DNA from: Clostridia bacterium
GTDB lineage: Bacteria > Bacillota > Clostridia > Christensenellales > Aristaeellaceae
Reading direction: 5' to 3'
DNA: 54,143 nt
Assembly (NCBI GenBank): GCA_017459565.1
Contig: JAFUCP010000233.1
Span: 1 to 54,143, forward strand
Within the stretch, counting starts at the first letter, position 1. The number at the start of each line of letters is the position of its first letter. Below, in pieces: positions 33,680-42,313 of this stretch. A model generated the notes under the pieces. The model had not been told where the DNA came from. It made no database searches and saw nothing but the letters and a program-made list of their open reading frames with translations. A program made the position numbers and the translations under genes.

Positions 33680-33685
33680 TGAAGC

Positions 33686-34423
33686 GTGGCAACCAAGAAG
33701 AAAAAGAAAACCGCTGGCGGTTCTGGAACCAGGAAACGGTCTACCAGCGCGTCGAACAATGGCCGGACGATCATCCAAATCATAGGCGAATGGGGCAAAT
33801 TCCAGTTTTACATCAAGCCGTCCAGCATCATTGGCGTTAAGGACCTGAACATCTCCGTTTCCATCGAGACGGAGGATAAAAAGGCGGACAATGAACACTA
33901 TGTATCCCGGAAGGGCTATCAGCCCGCAGAAGTATCAATGACAGGCATATTCTCCGCTACCCTGGGTATATCCGATGTCAAGGCGAAGTCCTGGGAACTG
34001 ATGAACATTATCCGTCTGGGGCAAAAGGGATATGTCTACATCGGCAATGACAAGCTGATCGCGCCTATGATGATGGGCGTGAGCGCAAAGACCACGGATA
34101 TTGTGATTGGACCAAATGGCAAGATGATTTACTGCGAGGTCCCTATCACCATGAAACAATGCGAGAAGTACGGCGGCGGCACTTCTGGCAGCAGCAGCGG
34201 CAAAAAATCATCCAAGAAGAAAAAGAGAGGCGGAACCACAACCCCCAAACGCGACGTTCCCAAGGCAGACTCCGAACGGAAGAAGCAGTTGGAGCAGGCA
34301 AAGCAGACAGCAAAAGATCGCGCCGCCGCCAAGCAGCAATCCGCAGGATACACGCCGACCAGATACACAGGAGCCAAGACCTCTGGTGGAGCTGGTGGAA
34401 CCTGGCGCGCAATGACGCGATAA
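33686..34423 (+). CDS. Baseplate/hub-associated protein with Lys-rich tail
   Basis: 245 residues. Basic N-terminus (KKKKKT), a beta-rich core at ~30-160 (YIKPSSIIGVKDLNISVSIE), then a Gly/Ser/Lys linker and a helical basic tail. It lies between the LysM and gp25 genes, where contractile-tail clusters encode hub or spike components. Family not certain. Confidence 0.5.
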   Translation: MATKKKKKTAGGSGTRKRSTSASNNGRTIIQIIGEWGKFQFYIKPSSIIGVKDLNISVSIETEDKKADNEHYVSRKGYQPAEVSMTGIFSATLGISDVKAKSWELMNIIRLGQKGYVYIGNDKLIAPMMMGVSAKTTDIVIGPNGKMIYCEVPITMKQCEKYGGGTSGSSSGKKSSKKKKRGGTTTPKRDVPKADSERKKQLEQAKQTAKDRAAAKQQSAGYTPTRYTGAKTSGGAGGTWRAMTR

Positions 34424-34435
34424 GGAGGGATCGTC

Positions 34436-34759
34436 ATGGCACAGTATGAGATCACCAATGAAGCCCTTCCCATCGACTTTGAGGGCAACAGCGATTTTGT
34501 AAATCGGACGCTCCAGAACTGCAAAAACCTGTTGATGTGCAGACGCGGCGAGATCCCCTATGACCGGCAGCGTGGGTTCGACCCCACGCTTTTTGATTTG
34601 CCCCCGGAGGAATTCGAGGCGGCGCTTCTGCCTGAACTGGATCGCGTGATGCTTTGGGAACCGGACGCCGAGGTTGTGTCCGCCTCCTACGAGTACACGG
34701 ACGAGGATGGCGAAGTGCTGATAAGCTGCATCGTCGAGATCAACGAGGACGAGGAATGA
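34436..34759 (+). CDS. Baseplate wedge protein, gp25/gpW-like
   Basis: 107 residues. TLQNCKNLLMCRRGEIPYDR then RGFDPTLFDLP is the gp25-like fold's conserved half; the end is acidic (INEDEE). gp25 proteins initiate sheath assembly and are lysozyme-related in fold without necessarily being enzymes. It is followed by baseplate J. Confidence 0.75.
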   Translation: MAQYEITNEALPIDFEGNSDFVNRTLQNCKNLLMCRRGEIPYDRQRGFDPTLFDLPPEEFEAALLPELDRVMLWEPDAEVVSASYEYTDEDGEVLISCIVEINEDEE

Positions 34760-34768
34760 GGTGCCGAC

Positions 34769-35866
34769 ATGGATAATACCGAACTCCATTATTTGACCTA
34801 TGACCCGGAGGAAATGTGGCTGGAAATGCAGATGGCCTACTTCGACGCAGGCGGCGACATCTTGTATTCCGGCGACGAAAAGGAAATGCTCCTGCGCGGC
34901 GTCCAGTCCATCCTCATGCAGGCGTTCGCAGGCGTGGACAACGCCTTGCGCATGGACACCTTGCGCTACGCACAGCGCGAGTATTTGAAGGTGTACGGCG
35001 AGAAGCGGAACTGCTATTACATCGACGCTACAAAGGCCAAGGCCACCATTCAGATCACGTTTAAGGCCACGGGCCGGACCGACACCCTGGCTGCTGGCGA
35101 GGCAGTGACGGCAGATGGCGAAATGATGTATCTGCTGGACGAGGCCATTACCGACACTGGCGTTGCCAAGACTGTGACCGCCACCGTTACATGCGCGATT
35201 GCGGGCAGCGCCGGTAACGGCCTGCTGGACGGGACCCAGATGCAGCCGGTCAAGCCCCATGACGGCATCTACAGCATCTATTGTACGGCGGACGCTTCTG
35301 GCGGGCAGGACGATGAAGATTTTGAGGTTTACCGCCAGCGAATCCGCGACCATGGCCTGACCAGCATTACCACCGGCCCCGAGGCGCAATACGAATCCGC
35401 CGCAAAGGCTGTGTCCTCTCTGATTCTGGACGCAAATGCCATACGACTGGCGGCTGGACAGGTGGGCGTCTATCTGCTGCTGTCCAGCGATACGGGTTCC
35501 GAGGCCGTGATTCAGTCTGTGTACGAGGCGCTTAGTCCACAGGAGGTGCGTCCTCTGACAGACCAGGTTTCCGTGGCGCTGGCGACCCCCGTCACATATA
35601 CGCTGAACGTACAGTATCAGGCCGATTCAGGCAGCAATGTCGCCACTGTCATCGAAGATGTTGTGAAGGAATACCAGACCTGGCAGGACCAGATCATAGG
35701 CCAAGCCTTCAACCCGGACAAGCTGATGGCGATGCTCTATCAGGCCGGGTGTACGCGCGTCATATGGGGCGATGGCAGCGAGTTCAACGGCGGCGATATT
35801 GAATATACCACGATCCAGCCCAATCAGCATTGCAAGGGCACGATTCAAACGGCGGTGATGCAGTAG
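34769..35866 (+). CDS. Baseplate J-like protein
   Basis: 365 residues. DTLRYAQREYLKVYGEKRNC, the repeated beta segments with GTQMQPVKPHDG and DEDFEVYRQRIRDHGLTSIT are typical of baseplate J proteins. It forms the wedge ring with gpI. The TAG stop overlaps the GTG of the next gene. Confidence 0.88.
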   Translation: MDNTELHYLTYDPEEMWLEMQMAYFDAGGDILYSGDEKEMLLRGVQSILMQAFAGVDNALRMDTLRYAQREYLKVYGEKRNCYYIDATKAKATIQITFKATGRTDTLAAGEAVTADGEMMYLLDEAITDTGVAKTVTATVTCAIAGSAGNGLLDGTQMQPVKPHDGIYSIYCTADASGGQDDEDFEVYRQRIRDHGLTSITTGPEAQYESAAKAVSSLILDANAIRLAAGQVGVYLLLSSDTGSEAVIQSVYEALSPQEVRPLTDQVSVALATPVTYTLNVQYQADSGSNVATVIEDVVKEYQTWQDQIIGQAFNPDKLMAMLYQAGCTRVIWGDGSEFNGGDIEYTTIQPNQHCKGTIQTAVMQ

Positions 35867-36420
35867 TGTTTACGTTCGACATCGCAGACCTGTTCCCGCG
35901 TTTCCTGCTGAACGACAAAAACGGGCACGCCATGGCAAAGGCCATTGAGGCGGGCCTGAAATATTTTTTGGACCGCTGCCAGCAGGGCCTTGACTGTGTA
36001 CAGGACGTGGACAAGATGCCTGAATGGCGGCTTGATGAAATGGCCTGGGAGTACAACATACTCTACGACTATTCCGAATCCGTGGAAACGAAGCGGAAGT
36101 GGATCAAGTACGCCACGGACTACTATGCGAAGTACGGAACCGCCGCCGCCATCGTGAAGTATCTGGAGGGCGTGTTCGACAGCGTGACCGTGGAAGAATG
36201 GTGGGAATACGGCGGCGACCCCTGCCATTTCCGGGTGATCGTCACGGGCGAATGGTCTGCCGTTGCCGACGAGTGGGCGAAAAAGGCCATTGCCGAGGTT
36301 CAGAACGTGCGCAGCGTTTTGGACAACATCATATTCAACGCGGGCAGCACCACGATGGATATAAAGATCGGCTTCGCGGTCTGCGGTGTCGAGATAGAAG
36401 ATACCGCCATGATGATGTAA
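35866..36420 (+). CDS. Tail protein I-like baseplate protein
   Basis: GTG 35866 overlaps the J stop (TAGTG). 184 residues: KYFLDRCQQGLDCVQDVDKM, PEWRLDEMAWEYNILYDYSE, then KYGTAAAIVKYLEGVFDSVT, the gpI pattern of P2-like tails. It links the baseplate wedge to the fibres encoded just downstream. Confidence 0.85.
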   Translation: MFTFDIADLFPRFLLNDKNGHAMAKAIEAGLKYFLDRCQQGLDCVQDVDKMPEWRLDEMAWEYNILYDYSESVETKRKWIKYATDYYAKYGTAAAIVKYLEGVFDSVTVEEWWEYGGDPCHFRVIVTGEWSAVADEWAKKAIAEVQNVRSVLDNIIFNAGSTTMDIKIGFAVCGVEIEDTAMMM

Positions 36421-36433
36421 AGGAGGACAGAGC

Positions 36434-36997
36434 ATGGCATGGATTGGAGTAGCGACCAACGTCGGGAACACGCTGTTCGCGCAGTACGCGGCGGGCGGGC
36501 ATACCCTGACGCTTGACGGCGCGACGGTAGGCAGCGGAACCATGGCAGAGGCCAATATGCGTATCGCCACCGACCTGACGAACAACGAGGCCGAGGCGTC
36601 CATCGTCAGCATTGACGAAATCACCAACGGCACGAAGTACAAGCTGCAAGTCGGCCCGTCCGACACGCACGAATACACGGCCCACCAGATCGGGATTTGG
36701 GGGCACATCGACGATGGTGAAACCGTGCTTGTCGCGCTGTGCCAAGACAGCAGCGCAGGCGTGGGCGTCCCCCTGCGGAGCGTCTCGCCCAACTTCGCGT
36801 TCGGCCTGTATGCCGCGCTGGTGGTGGACAACAGCGGCAACCTCGTTGTCAACATCGACGAAAGCGCCTATGTCACCGTTGGCACGATGAACGCGCAGAT
36901 CGCGGCGGTAAAGCAGCGCTATGACGATGCACTGGCGAAGATCGGGCTTGTGGTCTACAATGACCAGCTCTATATTCAGCCCTACACGGGCGCGTAA
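36434..36997 (+). CDS. Tail fibre base / fibre N-terminal protein
   Basis: 187 residues: GVATNVGNTLFAQYAAGGHT and a DUF3751/fibre-type first half (ATDLTNNEAEASIVSIDEIT, HEYTAHQIGIWGHIDDGE), ending with a short helix and LYIQPYTGA. It sits between gpI and the diversified tip protein and probably anchors it to the baseplate. Confidence 0.65.
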   Translation: MAWIGVATNVGNTLFAQYAAGGHTLTLDGATVGSGTMAEANMRIATDLTNNEAEASIVSIDEITNGTKYKLQVGPSDTHEYTAHQIGIWGHIDDGETVLVALCQDSSAGVGVPLRSVSPNFAFGLYAALVVDNSGNLVVNIDESAYVTVGTMNAQIAAVKQRYDDALAKIGLVVYNDQLYIQPYTGA

Positions 36998-37012
36998 AGG
37001 AGGACGCAGCAC

Positions 37013-37978
37013 ATGAGTACACCTGATACCCCGTTTTATCCTATGACGCATGATGACGCGCTGGCGTTAATTGCCGCCCTCAATGCGTTCGCGCCGGGCC
37101 TTGTCACGACCACCCAGCGCGGTTTCCTTGCGCCGGACGCCGAGGCCATTGCGAACGGCTTTATCAAACTGGCGACGAGTTCCAACAAGGGCCTGATGCC
37201 TGCGGCAGACAAGGCCAAGCTGGACGCGCCTGAGACGATCATCTTCCCCACCGGGCGCTCCCTGCTGAACAACGCGGGATTCCATAACAGCATCTTCCGG
37301 GGAAAGTATCTCGGCACGTCCCTGACGGCGGCACAGTCCGCGCAGATTCAGGCCGGGACGTTCGACGATCTCTTTGTGGGCGACTACTGGACGATTGGCG
37401 GCGTCAACTGGCGAATCGCAGACTTTGACCCGTATTATCGCTGCGGCGATAATGCCAGTCTTGGACACCATATCGCGGTTGTCCCCGATACCAACCTGTA
37501 CAGCACGGTTTGGAACGACACCAATACCACGGCGGGCGGCTACATCGGCTCGAAGATCCGCGCCAACATCAAGAGCAGCACCAACGGCAGCGCCGAGGGC
37601 GCGGAGTTGAAGGTGATCGCCGCGTTCGGTTCCTCGCACGTCCTCGCGTACAGGAACATTCTGCCGTCCAGCTACGACAGCAGCGGCAACGCGACGGGTT
37701 GGGCGTGGACGGACGTTCGCGTTGAGTTGATGAACGAGAACGAGGTCTACGGTTCGCAGGTCTGGAGCGTCGGCGGCAATGGCTATGAGGTCGGTATCTC
37801 GAAGCGCCAGCTTTCGCTTTTCCGTCTCGCGCCGCAGTTCGTGAACATTCGCGCGCTCTGGTGGCTGCGCTCGGTGTACTCCGCGCCCTACGCCGCCTTT
37901 GTGGGCGCCAACGGGCCCGCCAGCTACTCCGGGGCCGGCAGCTCCTTTGGCGTCCGCCCGCTTTCTCTGATCGCATAA
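37013..37978 (+). CDS. Tail-tip receptor-binding protein, DGR target (carries VR1)
   Basis: 321 residues. The N-terminus (~1-75) is a fibre-type attachment segment (TTQRGFLAPDAEAIANGFIK, NKGLMPAADKAKLD). Residues ~85-321 are a C-type-lectin-like, DUF6273-style domain (GDYWTIGGVNWRIADFDPYY, VRVELMNENEVYGSQVW). The variable repeat fills residues 279-316, ending just before the stop. In Bordetella phage BPP-1 the equivalent protein (Mtd) switches receptor through such variation. Position at the end of the baseplate genes fits that job. Confidence 0.92.
   Translation: MSTPDTPFYPMTHDDALALIAALNAFAPGLVTTTQRGFLAPDAEAIANGFIKLATSSNKGLMPAADKAKLDAPETIIFPTGRSLLNNAGFHNSIFRGKYLGTSLTAAQSAQIQAGTFDDLFVGDYWTIGGVNWRIADFDPYYRCGDNASLGHHIAVVPDTNLYSTVWNDTNTTAGGYIGSKIRANIKSSTNGSAEGAELKVIAAFGSSHVLAYRNILPSSYDSSGNATGWAWTDVRVELMNENEVYGSQVWSVGGNGYEVGISKRQLSLFRLAPQFVNIRALWWLRSVYSAPYAAFVGANGPASYSGAGSSFGVRPLSLIA
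37848..37960 (+). repeat. DGR variable repeat VR1
   Basis: 113 bp aligned without gaps to the template 38723-38835. I count 21 differences at the 28 template adenines and none at other bases. Only one AAC codon remains unchanged. This is the direct footprint of adenine-specific mutagenic retrohoming. Confidence 0.95.
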
Positions 37979-37981
37979 TCA

Positions 37982-37998
37982 CCCCGCCTTTGGCGGGG
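37982..37998. promoter_or_regulatory. GC-rich hairpin downstream of VR1
   Basis: CCCCGCC-TTT-GGCGGGG, a 7-bp stem with a 3-nt loop, 21 nt beyond the VR1 border and 3 nt after the stop codon. It matches the hairpin after VR2 in place and type and is absent after the TR, as expected for a target-site recognition element. It could also weakly pause transcription. Confidence 0.65.
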
Positions 37999-38021
37999 AT
38001 GAAGGAGGTGAGACATAGAAC

Positions 38022-38705
38022 ATGAGCAACGTCCACAAGAACGACAGAAAGCAATCAAAGTTTGAAGTGATGGATCACGCCGTAATCCTGAAAAAGATGC
38101 TGCGGGAACTGAGCATTGACAGGAACTTTGGTTATAAGGTGCGCGAATCGCGGGAGCCCAAAAACTTCTCCGTGTGGAGTGAGAAATCCAAAGAACGGTG
38201 GCGCGCAGGCGAGGCCGCACGATTGAAGAAGCTGGAATACTTGGATAAGGCTTTCCTGACGGACAAGCGCCGACAGCTTGACGCCGAGATCATGCGCCTT
38301 ATGTATGCCATATCGGACGCGAACGAGATAGCGCGCCCCGTCTGTATGCGCGAATGTGATGACCGACGCGCGAATCAGAACATGGCAATCAAGGTGTGCG
38401 GGCGAATCAGGATCATCCTGCAAGACATCATGGACACCCTGCCCATTGATAAAAACTGGATGACCCAGGTGGAGCCTGCGATTGAGAAGGAAATCGCCCT
38501 GCTGAAAGGCTGGCGCAAGAGCGACGGCCCCATGCGCAAGGCGGTAATGGAGGCAGACAGGCAGCGCGGGCGCGCAATCATCAGTCAAGGGCTTGTGGAT
38601 GCTGCGGGAAACGATGCGGTGTTACGCGCGGTATGCGCCGCGCTTAACATATCGGTTGGGCCGGAGGATGAAGAATCTCCCGGCCCTACTGGCGTTCAAG
38701 GGTAG
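38022..38705 (+). CDS. avd: Avd-like DGR accessory protein
   Basis: 227 residues between VR1 and TR, the standard avd position. The helical C-terminal half (QNMAIKVCGRIRIILQDIMD, then TQVEPAIEKEIALLKGWRKS) resembles the last helices of Avd four-helix bundles. The basic N-terminal ~80 residues are an extension; Avd is usually ~130 residues. Avd binds the reverse transcriptase and is needed for cDNA synthesis from the template RNA. The assignment rests on position plus helix pattern. Confidence 0.65.
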   Translation: MSNVHKNDRKQSKFEVMDHAVILKKMLRELSIDRNFGYKVRESREPKNFSVWSEKSKERWRAGEAARLKKLEYLDKAFLTDKRRQLDAEIMRLMYAISDANEIARPVCMRECDDRRANQNMAIKVCGRIRIILQDIMDTLPIDKNWMTQVEPAIEKEIALLKGWRKSDGPMRKAVMEADRQRGRAIISQGLVDAAGNDAVLRAVCAALNISVGPEDEESPGPTGVQG

Positions 38706-38722
38706 GACTTATACGACCCGTG

Positions 38723-38835
38723 TTCGCGCGAACTGGTGGCTGCGCTCGGTGAACTCCGCGACCAACGCCGCCAATGTGAACAACAACGGGAACGCCAACA
38801 ACAACGGGGCCAGCAACTCCAATGGCGTCCGCCCG
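38723..38835 (+). repeat. DGR template repeat (TR)
   Basis: Non-coding donor copy between avd and the reverse transcriptase. It holds 28 adenines, nearly all in 13 AAC/AAT triplets placed at the residues that vary in both targets. AAY codons allow the widest amino-acid choice without creating stops. The right end GGCGTCCGCCCG is followed by ATTTCG, against CTTT in both VRs, which is the IMH*/IMH difference expected between template and targets. Confidence 0.95.
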
Positions 38836-38976
38836 ATTTCGCCCGCTTGCCCGGTCTGTAGCAATCGAGGCCGAAAGCGAGAGAAAGGAAGTCCTATCCG
38901 GTCTATGGGAAACCATAGCGAATATAGCGCGTAGCCTGACGCCCGGATTCGTCCGCTGGCGAGGGGGTGAACGACC

Positions 38977-40329
38977 ATTAGTGTTTTCGACACAAACTTA
39001 CTGTGCTGGGATGATCTGCCGGAGGCGGCAAATCAACCCTACGCATGGGATGCGCTCGGCGAATTACCGACCTACAGCCCAGCAGCAGACGCCAACAACC
39101 TGTACGAAGCCATGCGCAGGAGCAGGATGGGAACGGCGTGGAAGGAAAGTGTTCAGCGCTTCTGCTGGTATTACCTCAAACGGATCACCATCTTACAGCA
39201 GCGCCTTGTCGCGCTGGAAATGGGCCTGCCTGACGGCTACAGGCCACAGGAGGGCTTTGAGTTCTTCATCAATGAGCGCGGGCGCGTGAGGCCCATCACG
39301 GGACAGGTGATTGATGATCGTGTCGTGAGCCATTCGCTCAACGATTTCGTGCTGATACCCGCCATACGGCCCCATCTGATCTATGACAACATGGCAAGTT
39401 TGGAGGGGCGCGGCGTTGACAAGGCCCGCGACCGCGTTCGGGTGCATCTGGAGCGCTACTTCCGGCGCGAAGGAACCAACGTCGGGTATATTCGGCTGAA
39501 AGACCAATCGAAATACTACGACAACATACGACACCGGGACGCCTACGCCATTATCTGCGGCTTCACGGAGGATGTGCTGGCGCGCAAGCTGGTGGCGGTG
39601 CTGCTGAACCACGCCCGCACAGACGTTTCAGACCTGTCCGACGAGGAATACAAGCGCTGCATGGCGACCAAGTTTGACCGGGTGGCGTGGCGCATGGAGA
39701 ACCACAGCAAGGCCGGACGGCGGTATATGCAGAAAGGGCTTGCCGTGGGCGACCAGCTATCCCAAACCATAGGCATCATGTACCCGTGGAGGGTGGACAA
39801 CGAGGCAACGGTTGTCCGAGGCTCCCGCTACTATGCCCGGTATATGGATGACAGCATGGACATAGACCGCGACCTTGGCAGGCTGCGCACGCGCGGCGAA
39901 GCCATAGACGCGGCGGCGGACGCCGTAGGAATGTTCACCAACGAGCGCAAAACCTGTATTGCCCGGATCGACAAGGGCTTTGTGTATCTACAGCGCAAAA
40001 TTCGGCTGCTGGAGAACGGCCAGGTCGAAATGCGGTTGAAGCCCAAGGCCATCACCCGCATACGACGCCGAATCCGGCGCTTGAAGCGCAAGGAAATGGC
40101 GGGCAGGATCACCGCCATGGACGTGGCTGAAATGGCGAAAAGCTGGCTCTACGCCCGCCGTGACGCCATCAGCTATCCGCAGTTGCGAAGTGTCGAAGTC
40201 CTGATACTGGATTTGTACGGAAGGGAGGCTTACGAGTATGTTTACGATCACGCTGAAAAGTGGCGCTGTTCTCGGCGGCTTGACGATGAATGGCAGCATG
40301 TTCGTGTCGCAGGAGGAAGTGACAGCTGA
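38977..40329 (+). CDS. DGR reverse transcriptase, probable ATT start
   Basis: The frame is open from 38971. GAGGGGG (38961-38967) is ideally spaced for ATT 38977, giving ISVFDTNLLCWDDLPEAANQ and ~45 residues before the first ATG (39112). Motifs: RLKDQSKYYDNI (motif A Asp), VGDQLSQ (39745-39765; the DGR-specific replacement of QGxxxSP) and catalytic YMDD (39841-39852). The C-terminal thumb is basic. It reverse-transcribes TR RNA with misincorporation at adenines. The 3' end overlaps the next gene by 92 nt. Confidence 0.93.
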   Translation: MSVFDTNLLCWDDLPEAANQPYAWDALGELPTYSPAADANNLYEAMRRSRMGTAWKESVQRFCWYYLKRITILQQRLVALEMGLPDGYRPQEGFEFFINERGRVRPITGQVIDDRVVSHSLNDFVLIPAIRPHLIYDNMASLEGRGVDKARDRVRVHLERYFRREGTNVGYIRLKDQSKYYDNIRHRDAYAIICGFTEDVLARKLVAVLLNHARTDVSDLSDEEYKRCMATKFDRVAWRMENHSKAGRRYMQKGLAVGDQLSQTIGIMYPWRVDNEATVVRGSRYYARYMDDSMDIDRDLGRLRTRGEAIDAAADAVGMFTNERKTCIARIDKGFVYLQRKIRLLENGQVEMRLKPKAITRIRRRIRRLKRKEMAGRITAMDVAEMAKSWLYARRDAISYPQLRSVEVLILDLYGREAYEYVYDHAEKWRCSRRLDDEWQHVRVAGGSDS

Positions 40330-40567
40330 AACCCTGAACGCCGAGGCGCTGGAGGCCGTCACCATCACCGAGACAGACGAGGATGGCGAGAGCCGGGAAA
40401 CTGTGCTGCATGACGCCGTATGCGATGGAATTCTCCACTGGCCGGAGGGCTGGCTTTTCAATCTGCGCGAACCCAGCGCCGAGGAGCAGCAGCGCAAGGC
40501 CATGCAGGAGAAGATCACGATGCTGGAGGATTGCCTACTGGAAATGAGCGAGGCCGTCTATGCGTAA
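40238..40567 (+). CDS. Tail-associated small protein, unknown
   Basis: 109 residues: a beta-rich first half (MFTITLKSGAVLGGLTMNGS) and a helical end (KAMQEKITMLEDCLLEMSEA). GGAAGGGAGG precedes ATG 40238, inside the RT gene. Such proteins follow fibre genes in clostridial phages; role unknown. Confidence 0.65.
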   Translation: MFTITLKSGAVLGGLTMNGSMFVSQEEVTAETLNAEALEAVTITETDEDGESRETVLHDAVCDGILHWPEGWLFNLREPSAEEQQRKAMQEKITMLEDCLLEMSEAVYA

Positions 40568-40769
40568 TAGATTGACTTCGCTTTTGTTTCACATCTTGTT
40601 TGGAAAGGAGGCCGAGGAAATGATGGCTATGCTGTGGGCGCAGAAGATCATGTCCGCTGACACCATCGAGGAGGCGCGGGCGCTTTACATGCGCGTGCCC
40701 CGCCTGCTGAAAGAGAAGGTCAAGGCCATTCTCACTGAAAGCGGCATGGAAGAACTGATCGTCGAATGA
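40560..40769 (+). CDS. Short XkdX-like/post-fibre protein
   Basis: 69 codons from ATG 40560. An AAAGGAGG site at ~40602-40609 supports the internal ATG 40620, giving ~49 residues (MMAMLWAQKIMSADTIEEAR, VKAILTESGMEELIVE). Compact helical protein of the kind found just before holins. Start uncertain. Confidence 0.55.
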   Translation: MRNRLTSLLFHILFGKEAEEMMAMLWAQKIMSADTIEEARALYMRVPRLLKEKVKAILTESGMEELIVE

Positions 40770-40779
40770 CGCGGGGGTA

Positions 40780-40851
40780 ATGCCAGTGGGAAAGTTGATA
40801 TGGGGACTGATAATACTGGCACTTTGGGCGTTCATTGAGAAAACAAAGTGA
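40780..40851 (+). CDS. Tiny single-span membrane peptide
   Basis: 23 residues: MPVGKLIWGLIILALWAFIE, then KTK. One hydrophobic span with a basic end. G-rich site upstream. Mini-proteins like this occur in lysis regions, but the frame is short and could be chance. Confidence 0.35.
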   Translation: MPVGKLIWGLIILALWAFIEKTK

Positions 40852-40866
40852 CAAGGAGGATATGCC

Positions 40867-41127
40867 GTGAACCAGGCGAACGCGCCGCCCAAATCCGGGC
40901 GGCGTTTTTACAGCATCGTGCCAAATGACGAGGGGACGGTTGACGTGCTGCTGAACCCTGACGCTCACCCGATGACAACCGAGGATGGCGCGACGGATTA
41001 CAGCATCACGGCGTTGATCGTGCGCTGTGTGGACCCGGAGGACCCGCGCTTCGGCGGCGACCTGGAGGCCCATATACGCGCCAATTTCACGGCATGGTGC
41101 GACAGCGGAAAACCCATAGAAATCTGA
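40867..41127 (+). CDS. Small phage protein, unknown
   Basis: 86 residues from GTG 40867 with AAGGAGG upstream. RRFYSIVPNDEGTVDVLLNP, then VRCVDPEDPRFGGDLEAHIR. A soluble family seen near lysis genes of clostridial phages; function unknown. Confidence 0.65.
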   Translation: MNQANAPPKSGRRFYSIVPNDEGTVDVLLNPDAHPMTTEDGATDYSITALIVRCVDPEDPRFGGDLEAHIRANFTAWCDSGKPIEI

Positions 41128-41145
41128 ACGACAGGAGGAATAGTT

Positions 41146-42165
41146 ATGGCTGTTAAGATCGGCAGCGCCAGGATCGACGAGAACGGCAAGGCCCACGGCG
41201 GCAAGGCCGGGGACCAGACCGGCAAAGAGGTCAGCACCCAAAGCTACTATCTGCATAGCAAGGGCTGGCGCGTGTTCCGCGCGAAGAATCCCGCCGTGGC
41301 GGAGAAGATCGCACGCAACATGCAGGCTGCGTGTGACAGCAAGCATGTCGGTTATGACCAGTATCAGCGCAACACCCTGTACACCCAGGCGGAGAAGGTG
41401 GGCTTCGACGTGGCACGCGTCACCACGGATTGCGAGACCGATTGCTCCGCGCTGGTGCGCGTGTGCTGCGCCTATGCTGGCATCATGGGCTTGCCGTCTG
41501 ATTTCAGGACCGGCAACATGCCGTCCAATCTGCTGAAAACCGGCGCGTTCGTCGAGTTGACCGGCAGCAAGTATCAGAGCCAAAGCCTTTACCTGGGGCG
41601 CGGCGACATTCTGGTCACCAAAACCTCTGGCCATACCGTCGTGGTGCTGTCCAACGGCAGCAAGTACGAGGGCTGCGTTGAGCCGACGCCTACCGAGATC
41701 GTCATGGGCGACAGGATCATCAGGTACGGCATGGCGGGCGCAGACGTGAAAGCTATGCAGGAAAAACTTCTGCTGCTGGGCTATGATCTGGGACGCTGGG
41801 GCGCTGACGGCGACTTTGGCGATTGCACGGAACTGGCTCTGATCGCGTTCCAGACGGCGACGGGCATCGACGCGGATGGCGAGTGCGGCCCCATCACCAT
41901 CGCTGCCCTTGACAAAGCCCTGGACGCGCTGGAGGACGCGAAGCCTACCGGCCAGAAGGTCCGCATTGAGGGCGGTAACTGTTACATCAGAACCGCGCCG
42001 AACACGGACGGCAAGAAGCTGGGCGTGGCCCATAATGGCGACGTGCTGCCCTACCAGGGCGAAACGTCCGAGGCGGGATGGCTCCTGGTTGCTTACGTCC
42101 CGAATGGCGAGGCCACCGCCGTCAATGCGTGGGTTTCCGGCAAATACGGCAGGCTGATCGAATGA
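41146..42165 (+). CDS. Endolysin: NlpC/P60-like peptidase, PG-binding domain, SH3
   Basis: 339 residues. Residues ~1-175 are a CHAP/NlpC-P60-like cysteine peptidase: DCETDCSALVRVCC with likely nucleophile C100, and SGHTVVVLSNG with H163. Residues ~195-240 form a peptidoglycan-binding repeat (GADVKAMQEKLLLLGYDLGR). Residues ~265-339 form an SH3b-like domain (CYIRTAPNTDGKKLGVAHNG). No signal peptide, so it needs the holin downstream. AGGAGG precedes the start. Confidence 0.88.
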   Translation: MAVKIGSARIDENGKAHGGKAGDQTGKEVSTQSYYLHSKGWRVFRAKNPAVAEKIARNMQAACDSKHVGYDQYQRNTLYTQAEKVGFDVARVTTDCETDCSALVRVCCAYAGIMGLPSDFRTGNMPSNLLKTGAFVELTGSKYQSQSLYLGRGDILVTKTSGHTVVVLSNGSKYEGCVEPTPTEIVMGDRIIRYGMAGADVKAMQEKLLLLGYDLGRWGADGDFGDCTELALIAFQTATGIDADGECGPITIAALDKALDALEDAKPTGQKVRIEGGNCYIRTAPNTDGKKLGVAHNGDVLPYQGETSEAGWLLVAYVPNGEATAVNAWVSGKYGRLIE

Positions 42166-42308
42166 GCATCGAAACGATGATTCAGGCCGCAATCGTCCGC
42201 GTTGACATGGCCGTGATTACCGCAAGGAATTGCTTCATTGTCGCGCTCCCGGTGGCGGCCCTGACCATCGTCGTCATCGGATTGTGCAGTTTCCGAGGGA
42301 GGAGGTGA
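42162..42308 (+). CDS. Small membrane protein of the lysis cassette
   Basis: 48 residues, ATG overlapping the lysin stop (ATGA). One hydrophobic span (FIVALPVAALTIVVIGLCSF) and a basic end (RGRR). Probably a holin partner or small holin. Confidence 0.55.
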   Translation: MSIETMIQAAIVRVDMAVITARNCFIVALPVAALTIVVIGLCSFRGRR

Positions 42309-42313
42309 TACCT

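Noticed and set aside
34570-34600. T-arm-like hairpin GCGTGGG-TTCGA-CCCCACGC followed by T run
   Set aside because: It lies inside the gp25-like coding sequence, encodes conserved residues (RGFDPTLF) and has no acceptor stem. It is coincidence.
38593-38934. Open frame running across the template repeat
   Set aside because: It is open only because the TR shares the reading frame of the targets. It has no ribosome site, overlaps avd and ends in low-quality sequence. The TR is a template RNA, not a gene.
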